Assembly: GCF_003012745.1 (NCBI RefSeq)
Contig: NZ_PXYK01000015.1
Coordinates: 1-64,000 of the forward strand
Direction: 5' to 3'
DNA length: 64,000 bases
Source: Kumtagia ephedrae
Lineage (GTDB): Bacteria; Pseudomonadota; Alphaproteobacteria; Rhizobiales; Rhizobiaceae
The notes beneath the pieces are model-generated. The model was not told the origin of the DNA. It did no database searches and was given only the letters and a program-made list of their open reading frames with translations. Below are positions 35,880 to 45,149 of this stretch, in pieces. Position 1 is the first letter of the stretch, and the number at the start of each line of letters is the position of its first letter. The position numbers were made by a program, and so were the translations under genes.

Positions 35880-38800
35880 CTATTCCGCGGGCTCGGCCCT
35901 CTCGGGGCCATGCGCAGGCATCGACGGGTGGGCGGCGGCCGGCGAAAAACGTTCGCGCCATTGCTCGAGAACCGCATAGAAGACCGGCACGAAGATCAGC
36001 GTCAGCACGGTCGCCGCGAGCATGCCGCCGAACACCGTCGTGCCAAGCGACTGCCGGCTTGCCGCGCCCGCTCCGGTCGCCTTCATCAAAGGCACGACGC
36101 CGAGGATGAAGGCGAAGGCGGTCATCAGGATCGGCCGCAGGCGCAGCTTGGCGGCCTCGGCCGCCGCCTCGACGATCTCCAGGCCTTCCTCCCGCCGCCG
36201 CTTGGCGAACTCGACGATGAGGATCGCGTTTTTCGCGGCGAGGCCGATCAGCATGACGAAGCCGATCTGCGAATAGACGTCGATCTGCATGCCGCGGAAC
36301 CACAGGCCGACGAGCGCGCCGAGCAAGGCGAGCGGCACCGCCAGCAGCACCATGAACGGCATCGACCAGCTCTCGTACTGGGCCGCCAGGATCAGGAAGC
36401 AGAAGACGATGGCGAGCCCGAAGACGAGCAGCGCGATCGAGCCGGCCCTGATCTCCTGGTAGGTGATGCCGGTCCATTCGAAGCTGAAGTCGCGCGGCAG
36501 CGCCGTCGCGGCGGCACGCTCCATCGCCGCGATCGCCTGGCTCGAACTGTAGCCCGGCGCGGCGGCGCCGTTGACCAGGGCCGAGGGGTAGTTGTTGTAG
36601 TGGGTGACGGTCTCCGGGCCGGCGATGGGCCGCAGCGAGCCCAGCGTGGAGAGCGGCACCATCTCGCCGGCAGTGTTGCGCACGTAGAGGCGCGAGATGT
36701 CGGCGGTCGAGGCACGGGCCTTGGGGTCCGCCTGCAGCGTGACGCGGAAGGTGCGGCCGAACAGGTTGAAGTCGTTGACGTAGAGCGAGCCGAGATAGAT
36801 CTGCAGCGTGTTGAAGATGTCCGGCAGGTTGAGGCCGAGCAGCTTCGCCTTGTTGCGATCGAGATCGTACTGGAGCTGCGGCGTCGAGGTCGAGAAGGTG
36901 GTGAAGAGCGCGTACGGATTGATCTCCGGCTGCTTGCGCGCCTCGGCGATCAGCGCCTGTGTAGCCTGGTCCAGCGCGACGGCGCCCTGGCCGGTCAGGT
37001 CCTCGACCTGGAACTCGAAGCCGCCGGTCGCGCCGAGGCCTTGGATGGATGGCGGATCGAAGGCGAGCACCATGGCGTCGGGAATCTGGAACAGCATCTG
37101 CTGCGCCCTTTCGCGCAGCGCGACGGCGCCCTCCTCGGGGCCGCGCTCGTCCCAAGGATCGAGGATAACGAACTGCACGCCGGCGTTCGACTGGTTGGCG
37201 AAGGACAGGAAGCTGAAGCCGACGACCGAGCCGACTGTGGTGACGCCCGGCAGGCTGCGCAGCATCTCCTCCGACTTCCTGGCCACCGCTTCGGTGCGCT
37301 CCAGCGACGCGCCGTCGGGAAGCTGCAGGACGACGAAGAAATAGCCTTGGTCCTCGACCGGCAGGAAGGTCGAGGGGATGCGCTGGAACAGCATCCAGGT
37401 GCCGGCGAGCGCCGCGACGAAGACGACGAGCAAGGCCCAGCGCAGGCGTATCAGCCCCCTGATGCTGCCGGCATAGGCGTCCGCAAGCCAGTGGAAGCCG
37501 TTGTTGAACCAGCGGAACACGAAGAATTGCGGCTCGCCGCGGTAGCGCAGGAAGGCGGCGGCGAGCGCCGGGCTCAGCGTCAGCGAGTTGAAGGCGGAGA
37601 TGCCGAAAGAGATGGCGACGGTCAGCGCGAACTGGTTGTAGAGGCGGCCGGCCACGCCGGGAATGAAGGCGACCGGAATGAACACCGCCATCAGCACCGC
37701 CGTGGTCGCGATGATCGGACCGGTCACCTCCTGCATGGCCTTGCGCGCGGCGGCGAGCGGCGCCAGCCCGGCCTCGAGCTGACGCTCGACGTTCTCGACC
37801 ACGACGATGGCGTCGTCGACGACAAGGCCGATGGCGAGCACCATGCCGAGGAGGGAGAGCATGTTGAGCGAGAAGCCGAGCAGATACATGAAGACCAGCG
37901 TCGCGATCAGCGACACAGGGATGGCGATCAGCGGGATGATCGTGGTGCGCCAGCTCTGCAGGAAGATGAAGACGACGAAGATGACCAGCAGCAGCGCTTC
38001 CACCAGCGTCACGATCACGTCGGTCATCGCCGCCGACACGAAGCGCGTCGTGTCGTAGAACATGTTGTAGCTGACGCCGGCCGGGAACCGCGTCGACAGG
38101 TCGTCCATCTTGGCCTTGACCCGGCTCTGCAGGTCGAGCGCGTTGGAGCCCGGCGCCTGCAGGACGGCGAGGACGACGACCTGCTGCTCGGTTTCCCGGT
38201 TGTTGAGGTTGACCGAAGACGAATACAGGAGTGCGCCCAGCTCGATCTTGGCAACGTCGCGCAGCCTGACGGCCGCGCCCGTGGCGGGGTCGACGCGCAG
38301 CACGATCTCGCCGAACTGCTCGGGATCGGACAGCCGGCCGACGGCGTTGACCTGCATCTCGAAGGCCGTTCCGGCGGGCGCCGGCGCCTGCCCGATCTTG
38401 CCGGCCGCGACCTGGATGTTCTGCTCGGCAACGACGTTCTGCACGTCGACGGCGGTAATGCCGAGGCTCGTCATCTTGTCCGGATCGAGCCAGACCCGCA
38501 TGGAGTAGCGCCGTTCGCCGAAGAACAGCACCTCACCGACCCCGGGCAGACGCTTGATGGGATCCAGTACCTGCAGATAGGCGTAGTTGCTGAGCGTGGT
38601 GAAGTCGACCGCATTGCCGGGCGAGCCGATGGCCACCAGCACGGTGAAGTTCGGGTTCTGCTTGGTGACCGTGACGCCGGTCTGGTTGACCAGCGCCGGC
38701 AGCGAGGGGGCGGCCTGCGAGACACGGTTCTGCACGTCCATCGCGGCGACGTCGATGTCGTAGCCGACCTCGAAGGAGATGGTGATGCGCGACGAGCCGT

Positions 38801-39053
38801 CATTGGAGCTCGTCGACGACATGTAGAGCATGCCGGGCACGCCATTGAGCTGCTGCTCGAGCGGCGTCGTCACGGTGTCGGCGACGACCTGGGCGCTGGC
38901 GCCCGGATAGTTGGCGGCAACGACGATCTGCGGCGGCGTGATGTCGGGGAATTGCGAGACCGGCAGCAGGAAATAGCAGATACCGCCCGCCAGCATCATG
39001 ATGATGGCGATCGCCGAGGCGAACACCGGACGCTGGATGAAGAACCCTACCAT
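35880..39053 (-). CDS. RND efflux pump inner-membrane transporter (HAE1 family)
   Basis: The 1057-residue protein is a full AcrB/MexB-like pump with 12 expected helices. It shows MVGFFIQRPVFASAIAIIMML at the start, the proton-relay pair in AIGLVVDDAIVVVENVER (helix 4), the lysine region of helix 10 around GLAAKNAILIVEFAK, and the periplasmic porter segments. It exports hydrophobic or amphiphilic toxic compounds using the proton gradient. A TetR gene is divergent, with two operator-like sites between. Confidence 0.95.
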   Translation of the reverse strand: MVGFFIQRPVFASAIAIIMMLAGGICYFLLPVSQFPDITPPQIVVAANYPGASAQVVADTVTTPLEQQLNGVPGMLYMSSTSSNDGSSRITISFEVGYDIDVAAMDVQNRVSQAAPSLPALVNQTGVTVTKQNPNFTVLVAIGSPGNAVDFTTLSNYAYLQVLDPIKRLPGVGEVLFFGERRYSMRVWLDPDKMTSLGITAVDVQNVVAEQNIQVAAGKIGQAPAPAGTAFEMQVNAVGRLSDPEQFGEIVLRVDPATGAAVRLRDVAKIELGALLYSSSVNLNNRETEQQVVVLAVLQAPGSNALDLQSRVKAKMDDLSTRFPAGVSYNMFYDTTRFVSAAMTDVIVTLVEALLLVIFVVFIFLQSWRTTIIPLIAIPVSLIATLVFMYLLGFSLNMLSLLGMVLAIGLVVDDAIVVVENVERQLEAGLAPLAAARKAMQEVTGPIIATTAVLMAVFIPVAFIPGVAGRLYNQFALTVAISFGISAFNSLTLSPALAAAFLRYRGEPQFFVFRWFNNGFHWLADAYAGSIRGLIRLRWALLVVFVAALAGTWMLFQRIPSTFLPVEDQGYFFVVLQLPDGASLERTEAVARKSEEMLRSLPGVTTVGSVVGFSFLSFANQSNAGVQFVILDPWDERGPEEGAVALRERAQQMLFQIPDAMVLAFDPPSIQGLGATGGFEFQVEDLTGQGAVALDQATQALIAEARKQPEINPYALFTTFSTSTPQLQYDLDRNKAKLLGLNLPDIFNTLQIYLGSLYVNDFNLFGRTFRVTLQADPKARASTADISRLYVRNTAGEMVPLSTLGSLRPIAGPETVTHYNNYPSALVNGAAAPGYSSSQAIAAMERAAATALPRDFSFEWTGITYQEIRAGSIALLVFGLAIVFCFLILAAQYESWSMPFMVLLAVPLALLGALVGLWFRGMQIDVYSQIGFVMLIGLAAKNAILIVEFAKRRREEGLEIVEAAAEAAKLRLRPILMTAFAFILGVVPLMKATGAGAASRQSLGTTVFGGMLAATVLTLIFVPVFYAVLEQWRERFSPAAAHPSMPAHGPERAEPAE

Positions 39054-39358
39054 TGGTCAACGTTCCCCTCGGCCGCGCGACCACAGGGCCGGCGACACTG
39101 TTCCCCTCGCGTGCGCTTCCGCCGCAGCATCCTGCCGCTCCCGTTGGCGAAATACCCACAACCTGCCGAAAGCCGGTCAAAGGTCGGGAGGGCACGTGCG
39201 CATCCTGAACGGGCTCTCCCGAAGCTGTGATGCGCGGTCCGCTTTCCCGGATGTTGACTTGCGGCAGGGTATGTTACTATCTGGTAACGTCAGATGTGAC
39301 CGGCTGGTAACATTGTCAAGGGCCTTCCGGCGAGAAGACTGGAAGGGAGGAAACGATA
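39054..39358. promoter_or_regulatory. Divergent promoter region with paired TetR operators
   Basis: This 305-base gap separates the RND gene from the TetR gene. Two 16-base dyads, GTTACtatctgGTAAC (39273-39288) and GTGACcggctgGTAAC (39296-39311), have the same spacing and lie 23 bases apart, about two DNA turns. A -35-like TTGACT at 39254-39259 suggests the rightward promoter overlaps the first site. Repression of both the pump and the regulator is likely. Confidence 0.7.
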
Positions 39359-39961
39359 ATGACGATTCCTGACAGACCGGCGCTCCCGCCGAGGGACCGG
39401 ATCATCGACGCCGCGCGCGATCTGTTCCGCAAGCACGGCGTTCGCGGGATCGGGGTAGACGCGATCGCGGAAGCCGCCGACAGCAACAAGATGACGCTCT
39501 ATCGCCATTTCGGCTCGAAGGACGACCTGCTCATCACCTGCATCGAGAAGGCGGCGTCCGAAGCCGAGGCCTTCTGGGTGGCGCTGGAAGAAGCCCATCC
39601 CGGTGACGCCAAGGCCCAGCTCAGGGACTGGGTGAAGCGGGCGGGCGACTTCGTCACGGTCGATCACTGCAATTGCGAACTGATCGATGCCGCCGCCCAG
39701 CTGGTGGAGAGCGATCATCCGGCACGCCGCGTGATCGAACAGGTGAGGAGGGGGCAACTGCGCAGGCTTACCCAGCTTTGCCGGGACGCAGGCATCGCCG
39801 AGGCGGAGCTGCTGGTCGACGCGCTGACGCTGCTGATCGAGGGCGCGCGCGTCAACTGGCGCAGTGCGGGAGAGGGCGGCGCGAGCACACGGTTCGTCGA
39901 CGCGGCCGAGCGTCTGATCGATAGCTTCGCAACGCAGCAGCGTGTTCTCGCAGTCGGCTGA
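39359..39961 (+). CDS. TetR-family repressor of the RND pump
   Basis: The 200-residue protein has a TetR helix-turn-helix (about 16-60: ARDLFRKHGVRGIGVDAIAEAADSNKMTLYRHFGSKDDLL) and a C-terminal helical domain containing DHCNCELIDAAAQL with two cysteines. It is divergent from the RND pump operon and flanked by matching operator dyads, as in AcrR- or MexR-like local repressors. It follows GGAAGGGAGGAAACGATA. Confidence 0.9.
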   Translation: MTIPDRPALPPRDRIIDAARDLFRKHGVRGIGVDAIAEAADSNKMTLYRHFGSKDDLLITCIEKAASEAEAFWVALEEAHPGDAKAQLRDWVKRAGDFVTVDHCNCELIDAAAQLVESDHPARRVIEQVRRGQLRRLTQLCRDAGIAEAELLVDALTLLIEGARVNWRSAGEGGASTRFVDAAERLIDSFATQQRVLAVG

Positions 39962-40003
39962 CCCATCCAGGCCGGCCGGTCTTCGAAGGGTGTGGATAGT
40001 ACC

Positions 40004-40954
40004 CTATTGTTGCGCGACGAAGCGGCCGGCCTTGCCGTAGCTCCGGGGAAACGTCGAGATCGCGTGCGACGCCACTTCCACCCCGCGGGCGATGGCCGAA
40101 TCGGGCGTTGCCCCGGCGACGATCGCCGCCAGATAGGCCGCATTGAAGCTGTCGCCGGCCCCCACGGTATCGACGACATCGACCACGGGCGCGCTTACAA
40201 TGCTCTCCGCGCCGTCAACCATGCAGCTTGCGCCCGCCGCGCCGCGCTTGACGACCAGGATGCCGCCCGGGCGCAGTTGGGCCGCCACCGCCCCGGACCC
40301 CATGCCTTCGCCGAGGGCCGCCACTTCATCCTCGTTGAGCAGCACGTGATCGGCAAGCGGCAGCCATTCGCCGAACGTTGTCCGCAGGAGCGGCGTCCAG
40401 CCTTGCGTCGGCCAGCCCGGGTCAATGGCGGTGGCCCAGCCGCGCGCCCGCAACTCGCCGAGGATCCGCGTCGTCGCGGCGCGGATGGCGGGCATCAGCA
40501 GATTGCCGGAGAGGATGGCAACGGCGCCCGGCCGCGGCGCCGCCGGCACGCGGGCCAGCAATGCCTCGGGCGTGGCGCGCTGCAGATGGCCGGGCGTCGT
40601 CAAGAAGACGCGGTCGCCGCCCTTGTGCACGATCCCGACGGTGGTCGTGGTCATGCCCGGATCGTCGCTCCAGTCGCAGCTGGCGGCATCGAATCGGCCG
40701 CGCAGCCAGACGCCGTTCGGGCCGTCGCCGGTCGAGGCGACCAGCCGGTGCGGCTCGCCCAGGCCGGTCAGCGCCAGCGCCGTGTTGCCGGCCGAACCGC
40801 CCGCCCGCATCTCCGCGCGCTCGACCTCAATCTCGGTGCCGATCGCCGGCCAGCCGTCCAGAGGCCCCAGGACGAGGTCGACATTGACGTTGCCAAGGAC
40901 GAGGATCGGCGGGGCCGCGGCCGCCTCAGCGCGGGCGGGCGACGACGGGGACAT
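40004..40954 (-). CDS. PfkB-family carbohydrate kinase
   Basis: The 316-residue ribokinase-like enzyme has the N-terminal GNVNVDLVLGP, the sugar-binding AGGSAGNTALALTGLG (about 51-66) and the ATP-site motif VVDTVGAGDSFNAAYL with catalytic Asp. It should phosphorylate a sugar or nucleoside. It overlaps the end of the Gfo/Idh/MocA gene by 29 bases and is last of the ribose-type ABC operon. Together they suggest import, oxidation and phosphorylation of one rare sugar. Confidence 0.85.
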   Translation of the reverse strand: MSPSSPARAEAAAAPPILVLGNVNVDLVLGPLDGWPAIGTEIEVERAEMRAGGSAGNTALALTGLGEPHRLVASTGDGPNGVWLRGRFDAASCDWSDDPGMTTTTVGIVHKGGDRVFLTTPGHLQRATPEALLARVPAAPRPGAVAILSGNLLMPAIRAATTRILGELRARGWATAIDPGWPTQGWTPLLRTTFGEWLPLADHVLLNEDEVAALGEGMGSGAVAAQLRPGGILVVKRGAAGASCMVDGAESIVSAPVVDVVDTVGAGDSFNAAYLAAIVAGATPDSAIARGVEVASHAISTFPRSYGKAGRFVAQQ

Positions 40955-42164
40955 AGGTCTCCAGCGCGGGCTCGGGGAACCGCACGGTGCGCTGCAGCTC
41001 CGAAGACATGTAGAGGCCCATCAGGATCTCGACGACGGCCAGCCCGTCGTGGAACGTCTCCAGCGGCGTCTCGCCCCTGCGGAAGCATTCGACCATGTGG
41101 CGGTTCTCGTCGGTGTAGCCGTAGACGCCGGCCTCGTCCTCGAGCACCGGCATCAGGCCCTGCTCGGCGTTCTGCTTCTCGACCAGGTCCTCGCCTTCCG
41201 AACCGGTGACGGCGCGCGACATGAACACCTTGAGGCCGGTCGAGAGCGAATTGAACTCCATGGCATATTCCGGCCCCAAGAGCTCGAGCTGGATGCGCAG
41301 GCCGGCGCCGACATAGGCCCAGGACGTCGTCGCCTCGATCATCAGGTCATTGCCGTCCTCGTCCTCCAGCTCCACCGTGGCGCGGGCGAAATCCTCGGAG
41401 GGGCGATTGCGGTAGTCGACCTCGGCACCGAAGCGGGCCTTGAGCTGATCGGCGTAGTGCGGCCGCGTCCACTTCAGGTTCGCCACCGTGCCGTTGACCG
41501 CCTTGACCCTTAGCGAGCCGCGCTTGGCGCCCGGCGCGGTCAGCAGGTGACGCGCCACCTCGACCGAATGGCACATCATGTCGGAGAGCACGCCGCCGCC
41601 CTGCCTGTCGCCCTGCCAGAACCACGGTTCGTGCGGGCCGGAATGCTCTTCCGCGGCGCGGGCGAGATACGGACGCCCGGTGGTGGAGGCGGCGCGCCGC
41701 CAGACGATCTCCTTGCCGCGCAGCACGGGCGTCGAGAATACCTGGTTCTCCAGGTAGCCGTGGTTGAGCCCGGCGTCCTCGACGAGGCGAACCATCTCGC
41801 GCGCCTCGGCCACCGTGCGCGCCAGCGGCTTCTCGCAGGCGACGGCGAAGATCTTGCTCCTGCCGGCCTTCTTCGCCGCGTGCAGCGCCTTCATCACGTC
41901 GAGCCGGGTGTCGTTGGGCGAGAGTATCCAGATGGCGTCGACGTCGTCGGCCTCGAGCAGCGCCTCCAGCGTCGCATGCGTGCGGCAATGGCCGAGGCCG
42001 AACTCCGTCACCGCATCGGCGAAGCGCTGCCGCTTCCCGGCGCTGCGGCTGTAGACGCCGGTCACGTCGACATTGCGCACGCCCACCATCGACTTCAGGT
42101 GGAAATGCGCGATGAAGCCCGACCCCACGAAGCCGACGCGCAAGCGCTCCCTCGTCTCGACCAT
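40926..42164 (-). CDS. Gfo/Idh/MocA-family sugar dehydrogenase
   Basis: The 412-residue oxidoreductase has an N-terminal Rossmann domain (VGFVGSGFIAHFHLKSM, about 9-25) and the family signature CEKPLA (about 116-121), whose Lys is catalytic. A C-terminal beta-sheet substrate domain follows. It uses NAD(P) to oxidise a sugar or inositol. ATG 42164 follows AAGGAGAG; the frame extends further upstream without support. It is transcribed behind the LacI regulator gene, ten bases away. Confidence 0.85.
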   Translation of the reverse strand: MVETRERLRVGFVGSGFIAHFHLKSMVGVRNVDVTGVYSRSAGKRQRFADAVTEFGLGHCRTHATLEALLEADDVDAIWILSPNDTRLDVMKALHAAKKAGRSKIFAVACEKPLARTVAEAREMVRLVEDAGLNHGYLENQVFSTPVLRGKEIVWRRAASTTGRPYLARAAEEHSGPHEPWFWQGDRQGGGVLSDMMCHSVEVARHLLTAPGAKRGSLRVKAVNGTVANLKWTRPHYADQLKARFGAEVDYRNRPSEDFARATVELEDEDGNDLMIEATTSWAYVGAGLRIQLELLGPEYAMEFNSLSTGLKVFMSRAVTGSEGEDLVEKQNAEQGLMPVLEDEAGVYGYTDENRHMVECFRRGETPLETFHDGLAVVEILMGLYMSSELQRTVRFPEPALETYVPVVARPR

Positions 42165-42174
42165 GGAACTCTCC

Positions 42175-43197
42175 TTATCCTGACGTGCCGGCGGGACCGG
42201 TGGTCCCGCGAATCTTGAGCATGGTCGGCAGCACGATCGGCTCGGCCGCCACTTCGTCACCGCCGATCACCTGCAGCAGCAGCGACATCGCCGCGCGGCC
42301 GATCTCGGCGCGCGGCTGGCTGACCGTGGTCAAGGGCGGAAAGATCACCTCGCTCAGATAGATGTCGTCGAAGCCGACGACCGAAACGTCGCCGGGCACG
42401 TCCAGCCCGCGCCGGCGCAACTCGTGGATGGCGCCGAAGGCCATCTCGTCGTTGGCGCAGAATATCGCCGTCGGCGGCTCGGGCAGGTCGCACAGGATCG
42501 CGCAGAGCGCCTGACCGCTGCGCAGCAGATAGTCGCCACGCTGCTCGTAGGCTTCCGGCACGGCCAGGCCGGCATCGTGCATCGCCGCGCGCCAGCCGTC
42601 CCGGCGCAGCCTGGACATGATCTCGGGCAGCGGACCGGTGAGGTGGGCGATGCGCCGGTGACCCAGCCCGACGAGATGCCGGACCGCCTCGCGCGCGGCG
42701 GCGAGATTGTCGATGCGGACATGCGGCAGGCCCGATCCCTCGATCGTCTCCAGCGCCACCACCAGCGGCAGATCCGAGATCGCAATGCCCGCGGCGTCCA
42801 GTCCGGCCGGCAGCTTGCCGGTCATCAGGATCATGCCGTCGGCATGGCCGTCGCGCAGCATGTCGAAATACTCGGTCTCGCGCTCGGGGTTGCTCTCGGT
42901 ATTGCCCATCAGCACCGAATAGCCGGCCTCGCGGGCCGCCTGCTCCACCCCCTTCATCACCTCCAGATAGAACGGGTTGCCGATGTCGCGCACCACCATC
43001 AGCACGGACATCGAGCGGCGCGTGCGCAGATTGCGCGCGCTGACATTGGGCCGGTAGTTCATGGCGCGCGCCGCCTCGCGGATGCGCGACAGCGTCGGCT
43101 CGGCGACCAGCCCGGTGCCGGTGAGCGCGCGCGACACGGTCGCCGGCGAGACGCCGAGCCGCTGGGCGATATCCTTGATTCTTGGGCGCCCGTTCAT
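42175..43197 (-). CDS. LacI-family transcriptional regulator
   Basis: The 340-residue protein has a LacI helix-turn-helix (about 7-30: [23 protein letters not shown]), a hinge ([11 protein letters not shown]) and a periplasmic-binding-like effector domain. It lies inside the operon, coupled to the permease upstream by an ATGA overlap. The two TGAAATCGATT-type palindromes in front of the binding-protein gene fit the LacI-family consensus and are the likely operators, so the operon is probably autoregulated by its own sugar. Confidence 0.9.
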   Translation of the reverse strand: MNGRPRIKDIAQRLGVSPATVSRALTGTGLVAEPTLSRIREAARAMNYRPNVSARNLRTRRSMSVLMVVRDIGNPFYLEVMKGVEQAAREAGYSVLMGNTESNPERETEYFDMLRDGHADGMILMTGKLPAGLDAAGIAISDLPLVVALETIEGSGLPHVRIDNLAAAREAVRHLVGLGHRRIAHLTGPLPEIMSRLRRDGWRAAMHDAGLAVPEAYEQRGDYLLRSGQALCAILCDLPEPPTAIFCANDEMAFGAIHELRRRGLDVPGDVSVVGFDDIYLSEVIFPPLTTVSQPRAEIGRAAMSLLLQVIGGDEVAAEPIVLPTMLKIRGTTGPAGTSG

Positions 43198-44150
43198 GCC
43201 CGCATCGCCCGGCCACGGCCATAGAACAGCATCAGCAGCAGCAGGGTCGCCCCGAAGATCATCTGACGGCCGGATTCGTCGATGTTGACGGTGGTCAGGA
43301 TGCCCTGCAGCACGGTCAGCATCATCGCTCCGGCCATGGTGCCGGTGTAGCCGCCCTTGCCGCCGGCAAGCGAGGTGCCGCCGAACACGACGGCGATGAT
43401 CGACGGCAGCATGTACTGCTCGCCGACATTGGCGAAGGACGAGCCGGAATAGCCGAGCAGGCAGATGCCGGCGATTGCCGCGAAGACGCCCGAGAGAACG
43501 AAGAGCGATACGCGCATCGCGGCCACCGGCACGCCGGCCATGCGGGCCGCCTGCTCGTTGGAGCCGATCGCGTAGACGCGATAGCCATAGACGGTGCGCG
43601 ACAGCAGGAAAGCGAGCAGCAGGCCGATCGCCACCCACAGCCAGATGATCCCCGGCAGGCCGAACAGGAACGGCTGAGTGACGAACTGCGACAGGCCGGG
43701 CGCGGCGCGGCCGGAGGGGATGCCCTGGCGGATGACGACGAGCAGACCCTGGAGCACGCCGAGCATGCCGAGCGTCATCACCAGCGGCGGTATGCGCAGC
43801 AGCGTCACGCCGAGGCCGTTGGCGAGGCCGAACAGCGCCCCCGTGGCGATGCAGCCGAGGATGGCGAGCGGAATGCCGGCATCCTGCCCGTTCATCAGAT
43901 TGCCGGCGATGATGGCCGACAGCGACACGACGCCGCCGACCGAGAGGTCGATGCCCTCGCGGCCGCCGAGGATGACGAGATTCTGGCCGGCGGCGACGAT
44001 GCCCAGAAGGGCGGCCACGATCAGCAGGCGCATGATCTGCGTCGGCGAGGCAAAGCCGGGAGACAGCAATTCGCCGACGATCAGGAGAACGACGATCAGC
44101 GCCAGCGCGACCAGCAGCGGTTGCCTGGCGAGGTCGAGAAGCCGGCTCAT
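43194..44150 (-). CDS. Ribose-type ABC transporter permease 2
   Basis: The 318-residue membrane protein of the RbsC type has about eight to ten helices. The conserved segment is GREGIDLSVGGVVSLSAII (about 64-82); another is IGSNEQAARMAGVPV (about 198-212). It overlaps the first permease gene and the LacI gene by four bases at each end. It probably forms a heterodimer with the other permease. Confidence 0.9.
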   Translation of the reverse strand: MSRLLDLARQPLLVALALIVVLLIVGELLSPGFASPTQIMRLLIVAALLGIVAAGQNLVILGGREGIDLSVGGVVSLSAIIAGNLMNGQDAGIPLAILGCIATGALFGLANGLGVTLLRIPPLVMTLGMLGVLQGLLVVIRQGIPSGRAAPGLSQFVTQPFLFGLPGIIWLWVAIGLLLAFLLSRTVYGYRVYAIGSNEQAARMAGVPVAAMRVSLFVLSGVFAAIAGICLLGYSGSSFANVGEQYMLPSIIAVVFGGTSLAGGKGGYTGTMAGAMMLTVLQGILTTVNIDESGRQMIFGATLLLLMLFYGRGRAMRA

Positions 44151-45136
44151 GAGCGCGCCCTCCGCCCGACCAGTATGCCGGCCATCAACGCAACGAGGAT
44201 GGCGAGGCCCTGGACGAGGTTCTGCCACTCGGAGGGGGTGCCGACGAAATAGACCAGCGAGTTGATGAGGCCGATGATCAGCGCACCGAATACCGAGCCG
44301 ACGACGGTGCCGTAGCCGCCGGCGAGCGCCGAGCCGCCGAGCACGACGGCCGCCACCGAGAACAGGGTCATCTTGCCGCCGACCAGCGGATCGCCGCTTG
44401 CCGTGTCGCCGGTCACGCAGAATGCGGCGAGCGCGGCGAACAGGCCGCAAAGCGCGTAGCCACGCATGCGGATCGCCGTGACCGGCAGGCCGCTCTGGTA
44501 GGCGCCCTGTGCGTCGTCGCCGACCGCGAGCAGCTGAAGAGCGAGCCGCGTGCGGGCGAGCAAGTAGAGGATCAGCGCGAGCACCGCGGCAGCCCAGAAG
44601 ACGAACGGGATCTCAAGGATGCGCCCGCCATAGGCGCGCCAGAAGGTGGCGGGAGCGGGCGTGCCGGCAACCGGCATGATCCAGAGCGCCAGCCCGGTGA
44701 AGAAGATGGAGGTGGCGAACGTCGCGACGATCGCCTGCAATCGGAACGTGGCGACCACGACACCGTTGACGAGGCCGCAGGCGAGGCCGACGCCCAGCCC
44801 GATCGCCATCGCCGCGATGACGGAAAACCCACTGTCACCCATCGCCGCCATCGCGGCCACGATCACCACGTTCACCAGCGAGACGATGGCGCCGGCCGAC
44901 AGGTCGATGTCGCCGGCATAGACGACATAGGTCTGCGCCACCGCGAGCAGCATCAGCGCCATGTATGTCTTCACCAGCCCGGTGATGCCGACGAGGCTGA
45001 CGCTGCGCGGCTGCCATATGCCGTTGAGCGCCAGCAGCAGCAGCATGATGGCGAGCGCCGGCAGGAACGGATAGCGCTCGATGAAGCGCTTGACCGAACC
45101 AGGCTCGCGCGGCGGCTTTGCGACTGCGTCTACCAT
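44147..45136 (-). CDS. Ribose-type ABC transporter permease 1
   Basis: The 329-residue RbsC-type permease has about eight to ten helices. Its conserved blocks are AGDIDLSAGAIVSLVNVV (about 74-91) and VGDDAQGAYQSGLPVTAIRM (about 210-229), plus GGSALAGGYGTVVGSVFGAL. It starts 13 bases after the ATPase stop and overlaps the second permease gene. Confidence 0.9.
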   Translation of the reverse strand: MVDAVAKPPREPGSVKRFIERYPFLPALAIMLLLLALNGIWQPRSVSLVGITGLVKTYMALMLLAVAQTYVVYAGDIDLSAGAIVSLVNVVIVAAMAAMGDSGFSVIAAMAIGLGVGLACGLVNGVVVATFRLQAIVATFATSIFFTGLALWIMPVAGTPAPATFWRAYGGRILEIPFVFWAAAVLALILYLLARTRLALQLLAVGDDAQGAYQSGLPVTAIRMRGYALCGLFAALAAFCVTGDTASGDPLVGGKMTLFSVAAVVLGGSALAGGYGTVVGSVFGALIIGLINSLVYFVGTPSEWQNLVQGLAILVALMAGILVGRRARS

Positions 45137-45149
45137 CAGGCCATTCCCA

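Noticed and set aside
34708-37155. 815-codon frame extending the adaptor upstream into the pump gene
   Set aside because: The adaptor has a normal start with ribosome site at 35865; the upstream part is the pump gene in another frame.
35910-39230. Long open frame on the plus strand opposite the RND pump gene
   Set aside because: Its translation is low-complexity, Arg/Gly/Glu-rich, and lacks any domain; it is an antisense shadow of a clear pump gene in GC-rich DNA.
39198-39235. Inverted repeat GCGCATC/GATGCGC in the pump promoter
   Set aside because: Seven-base arms with a 24-base gap are expected by chance here; the twin GTTAC/GTAAC dyads are far stronger.
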